From: JAIVJN01 sp036732565 | GTDB lineage: Bacteria; Acidobacteriota; Vicinamibacteria; Vicinamibacterales; UBA2999 | Length of the DNA: 5,941 bases | NCBI GenBank assembly: GCA_036732565.1 | Contig: DAINCF010000457.1 | Span: 1 to 5,941, forward strand | Direction: 5' to 3' | In this document: positions 1-5,829 of the stretch, piece by piece | Position numbering within the stretch: position 1 is the stretch's first letter | Layout: each line of letters starts with the position of its first letter | Program-made: the position numbers and the translations under genes | Notes under the pieces: model-generated | Databases searched by the model: none | What the model was told of the DNA's origin: nothing | The model's input: only the letters and a program-made list of their open reading frames with translations

Positions 1-549
1 GACTCGGGCTTGCATCAGATGACCACCCGGACGTGGTGGACGGCGCTCGCGCCGCGCGCGCTCATCACTCCGGCGGACTTCCAGTCGATGGGCTTCGGCC
101 TGCCCGCTGCGGTGGGCGCGGCGATCGCGTCGCCCGACCGGACGGTGATTGCGGTCATCGGCGATGGCGGTCTTGCCATGTCCGCGATGGAGCTGGCGAC
201 GGCCGTGCGCGAGGGCGTGCGCCTGCTGGTGATCGTTTGCAACGATCGCGGCTTCGGTCTCATCCGCCGGCAGCAGGTGCTCTCGGGGAGCGTGCCGTTC
301 GCCGTGGACTTCGCGACGCCTGACATCTGCGCGCTCGCCGAGGCGTTGGGCGCCGAGGCCGCGACGTGGCCGGCGACGGATGTCGTATCGCGTGCCATGC
401 GGGAGAGCGGCGTGTACGTCGTGGAGCTGGTACTGGGTGAGCATCCCGAGATGCGGCGCAGGGCCACGCGCCAGCGCGTCAAAGCCGCGGTGCACCGCAC
501 GATTGGCCAGTCGACCATCGCGCGTCTGCGACGGTGGCTGCGGATCTGA
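1..549 (+). CDS. Thiamine-diphosphate-dependent enzyme, acetolactate-synthase-like, C-terminal domain (5' end outside window)
   Basis: This is the C-terminal, cofactor-binding third of a thiamine-diphosphate (ThDP) enzyme related to acetolactate synthase and other 2-keto-acid decarboxylases or carboligases. The reading frame is open from base 1 (Asp-Ser-Gly before the TTG at 10), and family members usually have about 550 residues, so the gene starts left of the window. The TTG at 10 is not a credible start. Visible landmarks are the GFGLPAAVGAA stretch that precedes the cofactor site and the ThDP/Mg motif, with Gly-Asp-Gly at codons 54-56 (bases 160-168) and Asn81-Asp82 (from base 241), about 25 residues apart as the family requires. 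The last 30 or so residues form a very basic tail rich in Arg. It ends in TGA at 547-549 and converges on the minus-strand operon, so it is a separate transcription unit. The substrate cannot be deduced from this domain. Acetolactate synthase, a decarboxylase or a sugar-locus carboligase are all possible. The family call is secure and the exact function is not. Confidence 0.9.
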   Translation, partial: DSGLHQMTTRTWWTALAPRALITPADFQSMGFGLPAAVGAAIASPDRTVIAVIGDGGLAMSAMELATAVREGVRLLVIVCNDRGFGLIRRQQVLSGSVPFAVDFATPDICALAEALGAEAATWPATDVVSRAMRESGVYVVELVLGEHPEMRRRATRQRVKAAVHRTIGQSTIARLRRWLRI

Positions 550-552
550 GCA

Positions 553-570
553 GGCCGGTTGATGCCGGCC
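553..570. repeat. Inverted repeat, possible weak terminator hairpin
   Basis: GGCCGG at 553-558 pairs perfectly with CCGGCC at 565-570 around a 6-base loop, starting 4 bases after the stop codon of the ThDP enzyme. All six pairs are G-C. There is no downstream T tract, so it is at best an atypical terminator or an RNA 3'-end stabiliser. Confidence 0.4.
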
Positions 571-599
571 CCCACGAAACCACAAGAACAGGCGTGGGG
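570..599. repeat. Inverted repeat CCCCACG/CGTGGGG
   Basis: CCCCACG at 570-576 is the exact reverse complement of CGTGGGG at 593-599, giving a 7-base stem with a 16-base loop. The right arm lies inside the first copy of the 12-base direct repeat. The same right arm recurs at 635-641, so the left arm could pair with either. No T tract follows. Confidence 0.4.
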
Positions 600-642
600 T
601 GCATCCACGAAAACAGGCAGTAGGGTGTAGCAGGCGTGGGGT
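589..642. repeat. Three copies of a short direct repeat, CAGGCGTGGGGT
   Basis: CAGGCGTGGGGT occurs exactly at 589-600 and 631-642, with a degenerate copy at 614-626 (CAGGCAGTAGGGT, one inserted A and one G-to-A change). A second shared word, CCACGAAA, occurs at 572-579 and 605-612, which suggests that a longer unit was duplicated and has since decayed. Function unknown. Confidence 0.5.
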
Positions 643-666
643 CCGCCTTCAGTCGGCCCTGACCAT

Positions 667-1629
667 CTAAACCGCGATGCTCTTGTTCTCACTTCGGCTG
701 GCAGCCGAGACGGGCGCCTTCTTCGAGAGCCGCAGCAGCGCCGGCACGTCACGCCGGAGGTCGTCGTACAAGAATCCACGGTGCCAGTACATCCCTTTGG
801 AAACGTGGTAGAGCAGCTTCCGTTTCTGGGTGAGACTCAACGGACTCCGCCAGATGGCGCCCAGGTACGCGCCGTGGAACCGGAACGTGTTGAAGGGCAC
901 GCGGCGCACGTTGGCCGCGTGAAAGCGACGCGCCTCTTGCTCCTGATCGCCAGCCGCTCGGTTCCAGCTCGATGAGTCGGCGTGAAAGCGCCGGAAGAAC
1001 TGCGGCTTCTTCACCTCGTAGAACTTTCCGTACAGGCTCATCTCCGCAAGGAAGCCGATGTCGGCGGACACGTGCTTGCCAAACAGTCGGGTGCGCCGAA
1101 CCGCATCCGTCCGCAACAAGCCGAGATGATGATTGACCAACCTGATGTGGCTGATGAGCCCGAGGAACCGCTCTGCGGGATCGTCCTGCATCAGGTGCAG
1201 CTTGTCGAGGTACGCCCCCTGCTCGCGGCCCTCATCGTTGACAATGACGGTCTGCGGGTAGCAGACGGCGATCGAAGGGTCGGCCTCCATCACGGCGACC
1301 GCGTCCGCCAGCATCTCGGGCGCCCAGAAATCGTCCGCGGTCGACCACTTGATGTACTTGGTATGGGTGAGCGCGAACACCCGATTGAAGTTGCCGGTCA
1401 TCCCGATGTTCACGGGATTGCGGTGGTACTGGACGCGGGGATCCTGCTTCACATACTGCTGGCAAATCTCGGCAGTGCTGTCAGTGGACGCGTTGTCGCT
1501 GATGACCAGCACGAAGTCACGGTAGGTTTGCGCCAGCAACGAGTCCAACGACGTGCGGAGATGCCGCTCGGAGTTATAGACCGGTACCCCGATGGTAACG
1601 AGCGGCTGCGGTGACGCGGTGGCGGACAT
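667..1629 (-). CDS. Family 2 glycosyltransferase (GT-A fold)
   Basis: This predicted 320-residue inverting glycosyltransferase would transfer a sugar from a nucleotide-sugar donor to a glycan or lipid-linked acceptor at the cytoplasmic face of the membrane. The GT2 landmarks are in order: VPVYN at residues 15-19 in the first strand, SDNAST around 44-49 in the nucleotide-binding region, and the Asp-Asp pair of STADDFW at 99-100, which corresponds to the DXD-type metal/donor site. WAPEML follows, as in many single-domain GT2 enzymes. No transmembrane segment is evident, so it is probably soluble or peripheral. I chose the ATG at 1627-1629 because GGGAG sits 7 bases upstream of it. A GTG 11 codons earlier (1660-1662) keeps the frame but has no visible ribosome-binding site. 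It ends in TAG at 667-669 and is the last gene of the minus-strand run, 51 bases after the preceding stop. Donor and acceptor are unknown. Confidence 0.9.
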   Translation of the reverse strand: MSATASPQPLVTIGVPVYNSERHLRTSLDSLLAQTYRDFVLVISDNASTDSTAEICQQYVKQDPRVQYHRNPVNIGMTGNFNRVFALTHTKYIKWSTADDFWAPEMLADAVAVMEADPSIAVCYPQTVIVNDEGREQGAYLDKLHLMQDDPAERFLGLISHIRLVNHHLGLLRTDAVRRTRLFGKHVSADIGFLAEMSLYGKFYEVKKPQFFRRFHADSSSWNRAAGDQEQEARRFHAANVRRVPFNTFRFHGAYLGAIWRSPLSLTQKRKLLYHVSKGMYWHRGFLYDDLRRDVPALLRLSKKAPVSAASRSENKSIAV

Positions 1630-1635
1630 GGCGAA

Positions 1636-1641
1636 GCTCCC
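1636..1641 (-). promoter_or_regulatory. Ribosome-binding site deciding the glycosyltransferase start
   Basis: On the minus strand GGGAG lies 7 bases before the ATG at 1629, a standard Shine-Dalgarno spacing. The upstream in-frame GTG at 1662 has no comparable purine-rich element, so this site supports the shorter, 320-residue protein. Confidence 0.6.
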
Positions 1642-1680
1642 GGAGCGAGTATGTGCGTTCACTATCGGCGACGATGCCGG

Positions 1681-2952
1681 TCAAGCGGATTGGTCGGCGC
1701 GGCGTTTCCCGCCTACTGGCGATAGCCACGCCTCGCGCCAATACAGTGGGTCCTCTTGCGCCAGAAACCGCAGAAATTCGCCGGAGTAAGTCACATCCTG
1801 CAATACGATGCACGGCGTTTTCATCGTGAGCATCCGTCCGGTTGCGTCGTCGATGATGCGGTCCACCCGTTTTAGCACCTCGTAGTCGTGGCCGCAATGT
1901 TTGAGCATGTCACGATCGAACCATAAGCCCCGATTCTTGAGGTTTCGGTCCAGCGTCGCGAAAATTTGTTGAGGCGGACCCACTCGGATGAGGTCGCCGG
2001 CTGCCACGCTGTGTGTGGTGGCACTCGGGTTGGGAGGAAGGCTCGCGACCGGTGGGAAGGGATAGCCTCCCCGGAGGCCCTGGACGTAGTTGAAGAGTCG
2101 CGTCATCAGCGCCAGCGTGAACGTCGCGAGCGTCACATTCCCCGCCATGAGGGGCCGCAGATCCAGGCGGGGATCCCAGTGGTTGATCGGTGTCGACGCC
2201 GCGACGAGCTGGGTGAATTGACAGCGGTACCTGATGCTTCCATCTGGCCCAACTGTCTCTGGAGGCTTCGGTAAGCCAACTCCGCGGCCGCTGGGCGGTT
2301 GCGTCCCCGCATTGGCCTGGCGAGAGACGGGCTTCAGCCACGCCTCCTTCCACAGGAGATAGCAGCCGGCCTGGCAATCGCCGTGGGCGGCGCCGCTGCA
2401 GCGCAGCTGGTGGAGCAGAACCGTGCTCTCGAGGCGACGCACGACCTTCTTGCCGCCGTAATCGTAGATCTTGTCGACTCTTTTGAAGACACGCGCGCGG
2501 TGCCCGCAGAAGCGCGCCATCTCCGGCATGAACGGCAACGCGTCCAGACCCCCGTCATCGGCGAGCGTGCGGCGAATGTCCTCGAGCGAGCGAATCTCGA
2601 CTTCGTCCCCCACCAGGAGCAGTTTGGGCGCCACGATCGCCCGGACGAACCGCCTGAGCCGCAGCCCGGCGTCGCCGGCCTTGCCGGCAATCGCGGCTTC
2701 CGAACGCGACGCGTTCCAGGCGTGGTAGAGGTCGCGCTTGCCCTTGGCGACGTTGGCATCGCGATAGAGCACGGCAAGGCCGCTGGCGGCGATCACCAGC
2801 GGTGGCAACGACGCAAGATCGCCGAGGGCGATCACGACGCCACGCCATGCGCCGCCAGCCGGCGCGAGCAGCCCGGTCAGCAGCAGCACGAGCACACCGG
2901 CAGCGCCTGCGAGCAGGACGCTTTTCCAGTAGCTTCTGCGGTAGTTCGGCAT
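1681..2952 (-). CDS. Two-TM protein with a duplicated Cys-containing domain, function unknown
   Basis: This 423-residue protein has no function I can assign. Its N-terminus carries two hydrophobic segments (about residues 12-30 and 36-63) that should anchor it in the inner membrane. It then holds two related domains, about residues 114-209 and 317-413. Residues 139-164 and 343-368 share 13 of 26 positions, including FxxxM, CGH and KRVD. Both domains end alike (LLWKEAWLKPV at 199-209, LYWREAWLSPV at 403-413). Repeat 1 carries Cys149, Cys185, Cys193 and Cys197, a possible metal or redox cluster. Repeat 2 keeps Cys353 and has Cys381 but lacks the CxxxC pair. The linker (210-316) is Pro/Gly-rich and contains HWDPR near 258. 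From memory, soluble-looking relatives occur as hypothetical proteins in bacterial biosynthetic loci. The ATG at 2950-2952 has no strong ribosome-binding site and follows the oxidoreductase stop by 27 bases, so coupling to it is likely. Confidence is high that it is a gene and low for any role. Confidence 0.85.
   Translation of the reverse strand: MPNYRRSYWKSVLLAGAAGVLVLLLTGLLAPAGGAWRGVVIALGDLASLPPLVIAASGLAVLYRDANVAKGKRDLYHAWNASRSEAAIAGKAGDAGLRLRRFVRAIVAPKLLLVGDEVEIRSLEDIRRTLADDGGLDALPFMPEMARFCGHRARVFKRVDKIYDYGGKKVVRRLESTVLLHQLRCSGAAHGDCQAGCYLLWKEAWLKPVSRQANAGTQPPSGRGVGLPKPPETVGPDGSIRYRCQFTQLVAASTPINHWDPRLDLRPLMAGNVTLATFTLALMTRLFNYVQGLRGGYPFPPVASLPPNPSATTHSVAAGDLIRVGPPQQIFATLDRNLKNRGLWFDRDMLKHCGHDYEVLKRVDRIIDDATGRMLTMKTPCIVLQDVTYSGEFLRFLAQEDPLYWREAWLSPVGGKRRADQSA
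1714..2004 (-). other. Repeat domain 2 of the duplicated Cys protein
   Basis: Residues 317-413 form the second copy. It begins AAGDLIRVGPPQQI, carries HCGH (Cys353) and KRVDRIID, and ends YWREAWL. The region matching the Cys cluster of copy 1 reads VTYSGEFLRFLAQEDP and has no Cys, so this copy has diverged at the likely binding site. Confidence 0.6.
2326..2613 (-). other. Repeat domain 1 of the duplicated Cys protein
   Basis: Residues 114-209 form the first copy of the internal duplication. It begins VGDEVEIRSLEDI, carries FCGH (Cys149) and KRVDKIYD, then a Cys cluster (Cys185, Cys193, Cys197) and WKEAWL. Four Cys at these spacings could bind a metal, which is an inference from the pattern only. 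Confidence 0.6.
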
Positions 2953-2979
2953 GGCGACGAGTGGCGGTGGTGAATCGTT

Positions 2980-4293
2980 CTATTTCAGGGCACTGACGCG
3001 CGCGAGGGCCTGTTCGGCCGCGAGCTCGCCGCTCTTGATGCTGTCATCGGTCCAGTAGTAGCCCCACGCACCGTATCGGCCGCAGTACTGGATTCCGATA
3101 TCGTCCAGATAGCCGTGCACGGTCTTCAACGCCGCGGTTCGGTCGTGGTCGAAGATGATGTTCGCGTACGGGATGTACACGGCATCCTTCATGACGATCG
3201 TGTCGCTTTCGTCGATGACGCCGCAGCGAATGAGATCGCGCACCGTGGGCTCGATGTAGTCCGCCGGTGACCCGGTGAATGGGCGATACTTCGGCGAGAA
3301 ATAGATCTCCACCTGAATGCTGCCGCATCCCGCCGGGGCGTTGCTCTTCGCCATCATGTGCGGGTAGCTGGTTCTCGGAAAGACGACGTCGAGGTCGTAG
3401 AAGTAGTCGATGTGGGTATTGGCGAAGTCATCGCGCCCGACCCCGATGTTGACCAGCACGCACGCCGAGCATGCCAGCCGCTGCGCCGCCGCCACCACAT
3501 CGCTCGGAATCCCGGCGATCAGCTTGACCAGCTCCGGAAGCGGAATCGACGAGATGACCGCGTCATATCCCACCGTGCGGCCGTTCTTGAAGGTGATCTG
3601 CCGCGCGGTCGGCTCGATGCGTACGACCTCGTGCCCCAGCGCCAGGGTGTTCTCCCCGGCCCATTTCGACAGGTAGCTGACGAAGCCGCCCTGGCGCGGA
3701 TAGCGGAACTTCTGGATGTAGTGCACGTTCGGCGTCTTCGGGCTGAGCGCGCCGTGCAGCATCTCTTCGAGCTTGGGCCGATACATGCGCGGCCCCATCC
3801 AGTCCGTGGTGAGGTTGCGCGCCTCGGTCGTATGGTACTTGAACGTGTACTGGCCGGGGAACTGCTCGGCGAACGTGCGCCCGTAGGCGACTAGCAGCCA
3901 ATCCTCGTAGTTCTTGATCTCGACCGTCTTGCCGCTCTGCTCGACGAAGTCGGTGATGACCTTGACGATCACGTCCGCGGGCAACCCGTACAGGTTGGTC
4001 TGCGCCGGGTGGCCCAGCCATACGCCCTTCCAGTAGTTGTTGAACTTGTAGTCGTGGGTGTCGAAATCACCGGCGACGTTCTCCGCGAGCATGTCCTGGA
4101 TCCGCGTATCGCTGGTGAAGGAGACGTGCGGCCCGATGTCGAACGTGAACCCCTCCTGGTACTTGAGCGACACGGTGTGGCCGCCGTGGAAGGTGTTCTT
4201 GTCGTAGAGCACTACGTTGGCACGCTCCGCCTTCAGTCGATTGGCGGCACCGAAGGCCGAAATGCCCGCTCCAAGGATCGCGATGTTGGTCAT
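2980..4293 (-). CDS. FAD/NAD(P)-binding oxidoreductase, protoporphyrinogen-oxidase/UDP-galactopyranose-mutase-like
   Basis: This 437-residue flavoprotein-type enzyme has an N-terminal dinucleotide-binding Rossmann fold: ILGAGISAFG at residues 6-15, then a beta strand ending in the acidic Asp31 of VVLYDKN, which should hold the adenosine ribose. HGGHT (36-40) and FDIGPH (51-56) follow, as in amine-oxidase/protoporphyrinogen-oxidase-like proteins and UDP-galactopyranose mutases. Near the C-terminus GRYGAWGYYW (405-414) followed by DDSIKSG matches the second FAD-contacting region of that superfamily. The third glycine of the usual GxGxxG is Ala13. Length is normal for the group. The position between a deacetylase and a glycosyltransferase suggests that the substrate is a sugar nucleotide or glycan intermediate rather than a porphyrin, which is an inference from context. 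It runs from ATG at 4291-4293 to TAG at 2980-2982. The Shine-Dalgarno is weak, and a strong hairpin lies just upstream in the leader. True substrate unknown. Confidence 0.88.
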   Translation of the reverse strand: MTNIAILGAGISAFGAANRLKAERANVVLYDKNTFHGGHTVSLKYQEGFTFDIGPHVSFTSDTRIQDMLAENVAGDFDTHDYKFNNYWKGVWLGHPAQTNLYGLPADVIVKVITDFVEQSGKTVEIKNYEDWLLVAYGRTFAEQFPGQYTFKYHTTEARNLTTDWMGPRMYRPKLEEMLHGALSPKTPNVHYIQKFRYPRQGGFVSYLSKWAGENTLALGHEVVRIEPTARQITFKNGRTVGYDAVISSIPLPELVKLIAGIPSDVVAAAQRLACSACVLVNIGVGRDDFANTHIDYFYDLDVVFPRTSYPHMMAKSNAPAGCGSIQVEIYFSPKYRPFTGSPADYIEPTVRDLIRCGVIDESDTIVMKDAVYIPYANIIFDHDRTAALKTVHGYLDDIGIQYCGRYGAWGYYWTDDSIKSGELAAEQALARVSALK

Positions 4294-4314
4294 ACCAGTC
4301 TCGAGTCTCGCTCT

Positions 4315-4333
4315 ACCGGGCCTCCGGCCCGGT
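4315..4333 (-). repeat. Perfect hairpin between deacetylase and oxidoreductase genes
   Basis: ACCGGGCC at 4315-4322 pairs perfectly with GGCCCGGT at 4326-4333 around a 3-base loop: 8 pairs, six of them G-C. It lies in the 73-base gap, which is the widest in this operon. On the minus strand no T tract follows it, so it is unlikely to be a full intrinsic terminator. An RNA-processing, stability or partial-attenuation element is possible. Confidence 0.5.
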
Positions 4334-4366
4334 GGAAGGGGTCTTCTTCTGCACCCGCCTCAGTCA

Positions 4367-5026
4367 CTAGAAGACGTTCAATTTGCGCGCGTAGAACGCT
4401 TCCGCGACACCGTATCGGGCCGCGCATTGCACGCCGCGCAGCCGGGCAATCCCGGCGAACGTATCGGCGCTGAACCACTGCTTGCTGCGCTGCGTGCCGA
4501 AGCACTTCATCAGGTGTCGAATCTTGCGGTCGACGATCGGCCGCGTGAGCTCGACGAAGACGTTCGGGGCTCCGGTATCGCCGTCGTACTTCACGATCTC
4601 GTACTCGAGGATCGTGTGGCTGCGGAACGTGTTCCACGTCAGCTCGCACACGACGCGATGGTCCTGATGCAGGTCGTTTCGCGTGTGCGTGAAGATCACG
4701 TCCGGCGACACCGACGCCTTCAACTCCTCGAACACGTCCTTGATCAGCGGCAGCTCCGACGGAAAGTAGCTGACGCGAAACTCGTGGCAATCCACACGCG
4801 TGGCCGCCGCGCCGCGCAGGAAGAGCCGCGCCGACGCGCGCGCCTCGCGGGCGCGATCGCTGTCTCCGCTCAGCACGACCCAGACGACCGAGACATTCGG
4901 ACGCGTCGCCAGCAGCTTGAGGATCGTGCCGCCGCAGCCGATCTCGATGTCGTCGCTGTGGGCGCCCAGGCACAACACCGTGAGCCCATCCTTTGCGCCG
5001 ACCGCGGGGGTGAACGACAGGTTCAT
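4367..5026 (-). CDS. PIG-L/LmbE family N-deacetylase
   Basis: This 219-residue zinc-dependent deacetylase belongs to the PIG-L/LmbE family, whose members hydrolyse N-acetyl or similar groups on amino sugars and glycoconjugates. Both family signatures are present. AHSDDIEIGCGG at residues 22-33 supplies the predicted ligands His23 and Asp26 and the general base Asp25, with Ser in place of the usual Pro. HTRNDLHQDHR at 114-124 supplies His123 as the predicted third zinc ligand. The size is typical of the family. Its frame stays open for 171 more codons upstream, but that stretch only shadows the nucleotidyltransferase gene in another frame. The ATG at 5024-5026 overlaps the upstream TGA in the sequence ATGA, and the signature begins 22 residues in, as expected. 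No clear ribosome-binding site is visible, so translation is probably coupled. The operon setting points to a sugar-nucleotide or glycan substrate, but the exact one is unknown. Confidence 0.93.
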   Translation of the reverse strand: MNLSFTPAVGAKDGLTVLCLGAHSDDIEIGCGGTILKLLATRPNVSVVWVVLSGDSDRAREARASARLFLRGAAATRVDCHEFRVSYFPSELPLIKDVFEELKASVSPDVIFTHTRNDLHQDHRVVCELTWNTFRSHTILEYEIVKYDGDTGAPNVFVELTRPIVDRKIRHLMKCFGTQRSKQWFSADTFAGIARLRGVQCAARYGVAEAFYARKLNVF

Positions 5027-5817
5027 CGGACCGGTGCGTGCTGCTGGCGCCAGACCGCCCACGGCATGTCGCCAGACTCGTACCGCTCCTCGAGCTGTTG
5101 ACGTTCCTTGAACGTATCCATCGCCATGAAGAAGCCGCGGTGCTGCTGGGTGATGAGCTGCCCTTCGTCGATCAGCCGCTGGAAGGGCTGGTAGACGAGC
5201 TCCTCGCCCGGCCGGATGTAGTCCCAGATCTCGCGGCGGAAGATGAAGAAGCCGCCGTTGATCCAGATGTCGGTGTCCTCGATGCCGCGCACGGCTTCGA
5301 CGCAGCCGTCCTGATGTGCCTTGACGATGTGGAAGCTGGCGCCGGGCCGCACGCTCAGGAAGCTCGCGATCTTGCCGCTGCGCTTGAACGCCTCGACGTA
5401 CTTGTCGAGATCGCAGTCCGTCAGTCCGTCCGTGTAGTTGGCGAGGAAGACCTCTTCCTTCTCCACGAACGGCTTGATCGCGTGCAGGCGCTGCCCGACG
5501 TTGGCGTGCGCGCCGGTGCCCACGAACGTGAGCCGCCACGACGCGATGTCCTGGTTCAACAGCTCGACGACGCTGCCGCCCTGCGACAACACGAAATCGT
5601 TCGAGAGCGTCTCGTCGTAGGTGCGGAAGTACTGCTTGATCAGATCGCCGCGGTAGCCGAGGCAGAGAACGAAGTCCTTGTGACCGTAATGATCGTAGTA
5701 CTTCATCAAGTGCCAGATGATCGGCCGGTAGCCGATCGGCACCATCGCCTTCGGCAGATGCTCAGAGAACTCTCGGATTCGCATTCCGAGCCCACCGCAG
5801 AACAGCACGACCTTCAT
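5023..5817 (-). CDS. Glucose-1-phosphate cytidylyltransferase-like sugar nucleotidyltransferase
   Basis: This 264-residue enzyme should condense an NTP with a sugar 1-phosphate to give an activated sugar and pyrophosphate. The best family match is glucose-1-phosphate cytidylyltransferase (about 257 residues), which makes CDP-glucose. The evidence is the nucleotide-binding loop FCGGLGMR (residues 6-13), LPKAMVPIG (21-29), the family-like IIWHLMKYYDHYG and CLGYRGDLIKQYF, the metal-site NYTDGLTD (127-134), WINGGFF (185-191) and MDTFKERQQLE towards the C-terminus. Departures from the common pattern are Met for Thr in GGxGTR, KAM for KPM, and TDG for the usual GDG, so the base or sugar could differ. 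GTG-ATG are adjacent codons. I chose the ATG (5815-5817) because AGGGAG ends 6 bases before it but only 3 before the GTG. The stop overlaps the deacetylase start by 4 bases. It probably supplies an activated sugar to the same pathway. Confidence 0.88.
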   Translation of the reverse strand: MKVVLFCGGLGMRIREFSEHLPKAMVPIGYRPIIWHLMKYYDHYGHKDFVLCLGYRGDLIKQYFRTYDETLSNDFVLSQGGSVVELLNQDIASWRLTFVGTGAHANVGQRLHAIKPFVEKEEVFLANYTDGLTDCDLDKYVEAFKRSGKIASFLSVRPGASFHIVKAHQDGCVEAVRGIEDTDIWINGGFFIFRREIWDYIRPGEELVYQPFQRLIDEGQLITQQHRGFFMAMDTFKERQQLEERYESGDMPWAVWRQQHAPVR

Positions 5818-5823
5818 CACGTT

Positions 5824-5829
5824 CTCCCT
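5824..5829 (-). promoter_or_regulatory. Ribosome-binding site overlapping the upstream stop codon
   Basis: On the minus strand the TAG stop of the dehydrogenase (5828-5830) runs directly into AGGGAG, 6 bases before the ATG at 5817. Ribosomes ending the first gene would sit on this site, which suggests coupled translation, and the spacing favours the ATG over the adjoining GTG. Confidence 0.65.

Larger units (their letters stand above)
550..666. other. Convergent intergenic region with short repeats
   Basis: This 117-base gap separates two genes whose 3' ends face each other. It shows no convincing reading frame and no T-run that would make a classical intrinsic terminator on either strand. 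It does contain a 6-base inverted repeat, a second inverted repeat with a 16-base loop, and three copies of a 12-13 base direct repeat, each listed separately. A role in ending both converging transcripts is plausible but is inferred from position. Confidence 0.6.

Noticed and set aside
553..570. Classical rho-independent terminator after the ThDP gene
   Set aside because: The stem is good, but no T-run follows it on either strand, so it is recorded only as an inverted repeat.
15..779. Long minus-strand open frame of 254 codons across the left gene and the intergenic gap
   Set aside because: It is antisense to the ThDP enzyme with its clear motifs, runs into the glycosyltransferase 3' end, and its Arg/Ser/Thr-rich sequence shows no domain. 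This is typical of GC-rich shadow frames.
2299..2973. Plus-strand open frame of 224 codons
   Set aside because: It lies opposite the duplicated Cys-domain gene, whose repeats and TM segments show that the minus strand is coding. The plus-strand product is low-complexity Arg/Ala/Glu-rich.
4217..5101. Plus-strand open frame of 294 codons
   Set aside because: It is antisense to the PIG-L deacetylase and spans three real minus-strand genes, with no domain signature.
5027..5539. N-terminal extension of the deacetylase frame (171 codons), which could look like a fusion
   Set aside because: The extension is Arg/Ala/Gly-rich noise lying over the nucleotidyltransferase in another frame. The ATGA overlap gives a natural start at 5026.
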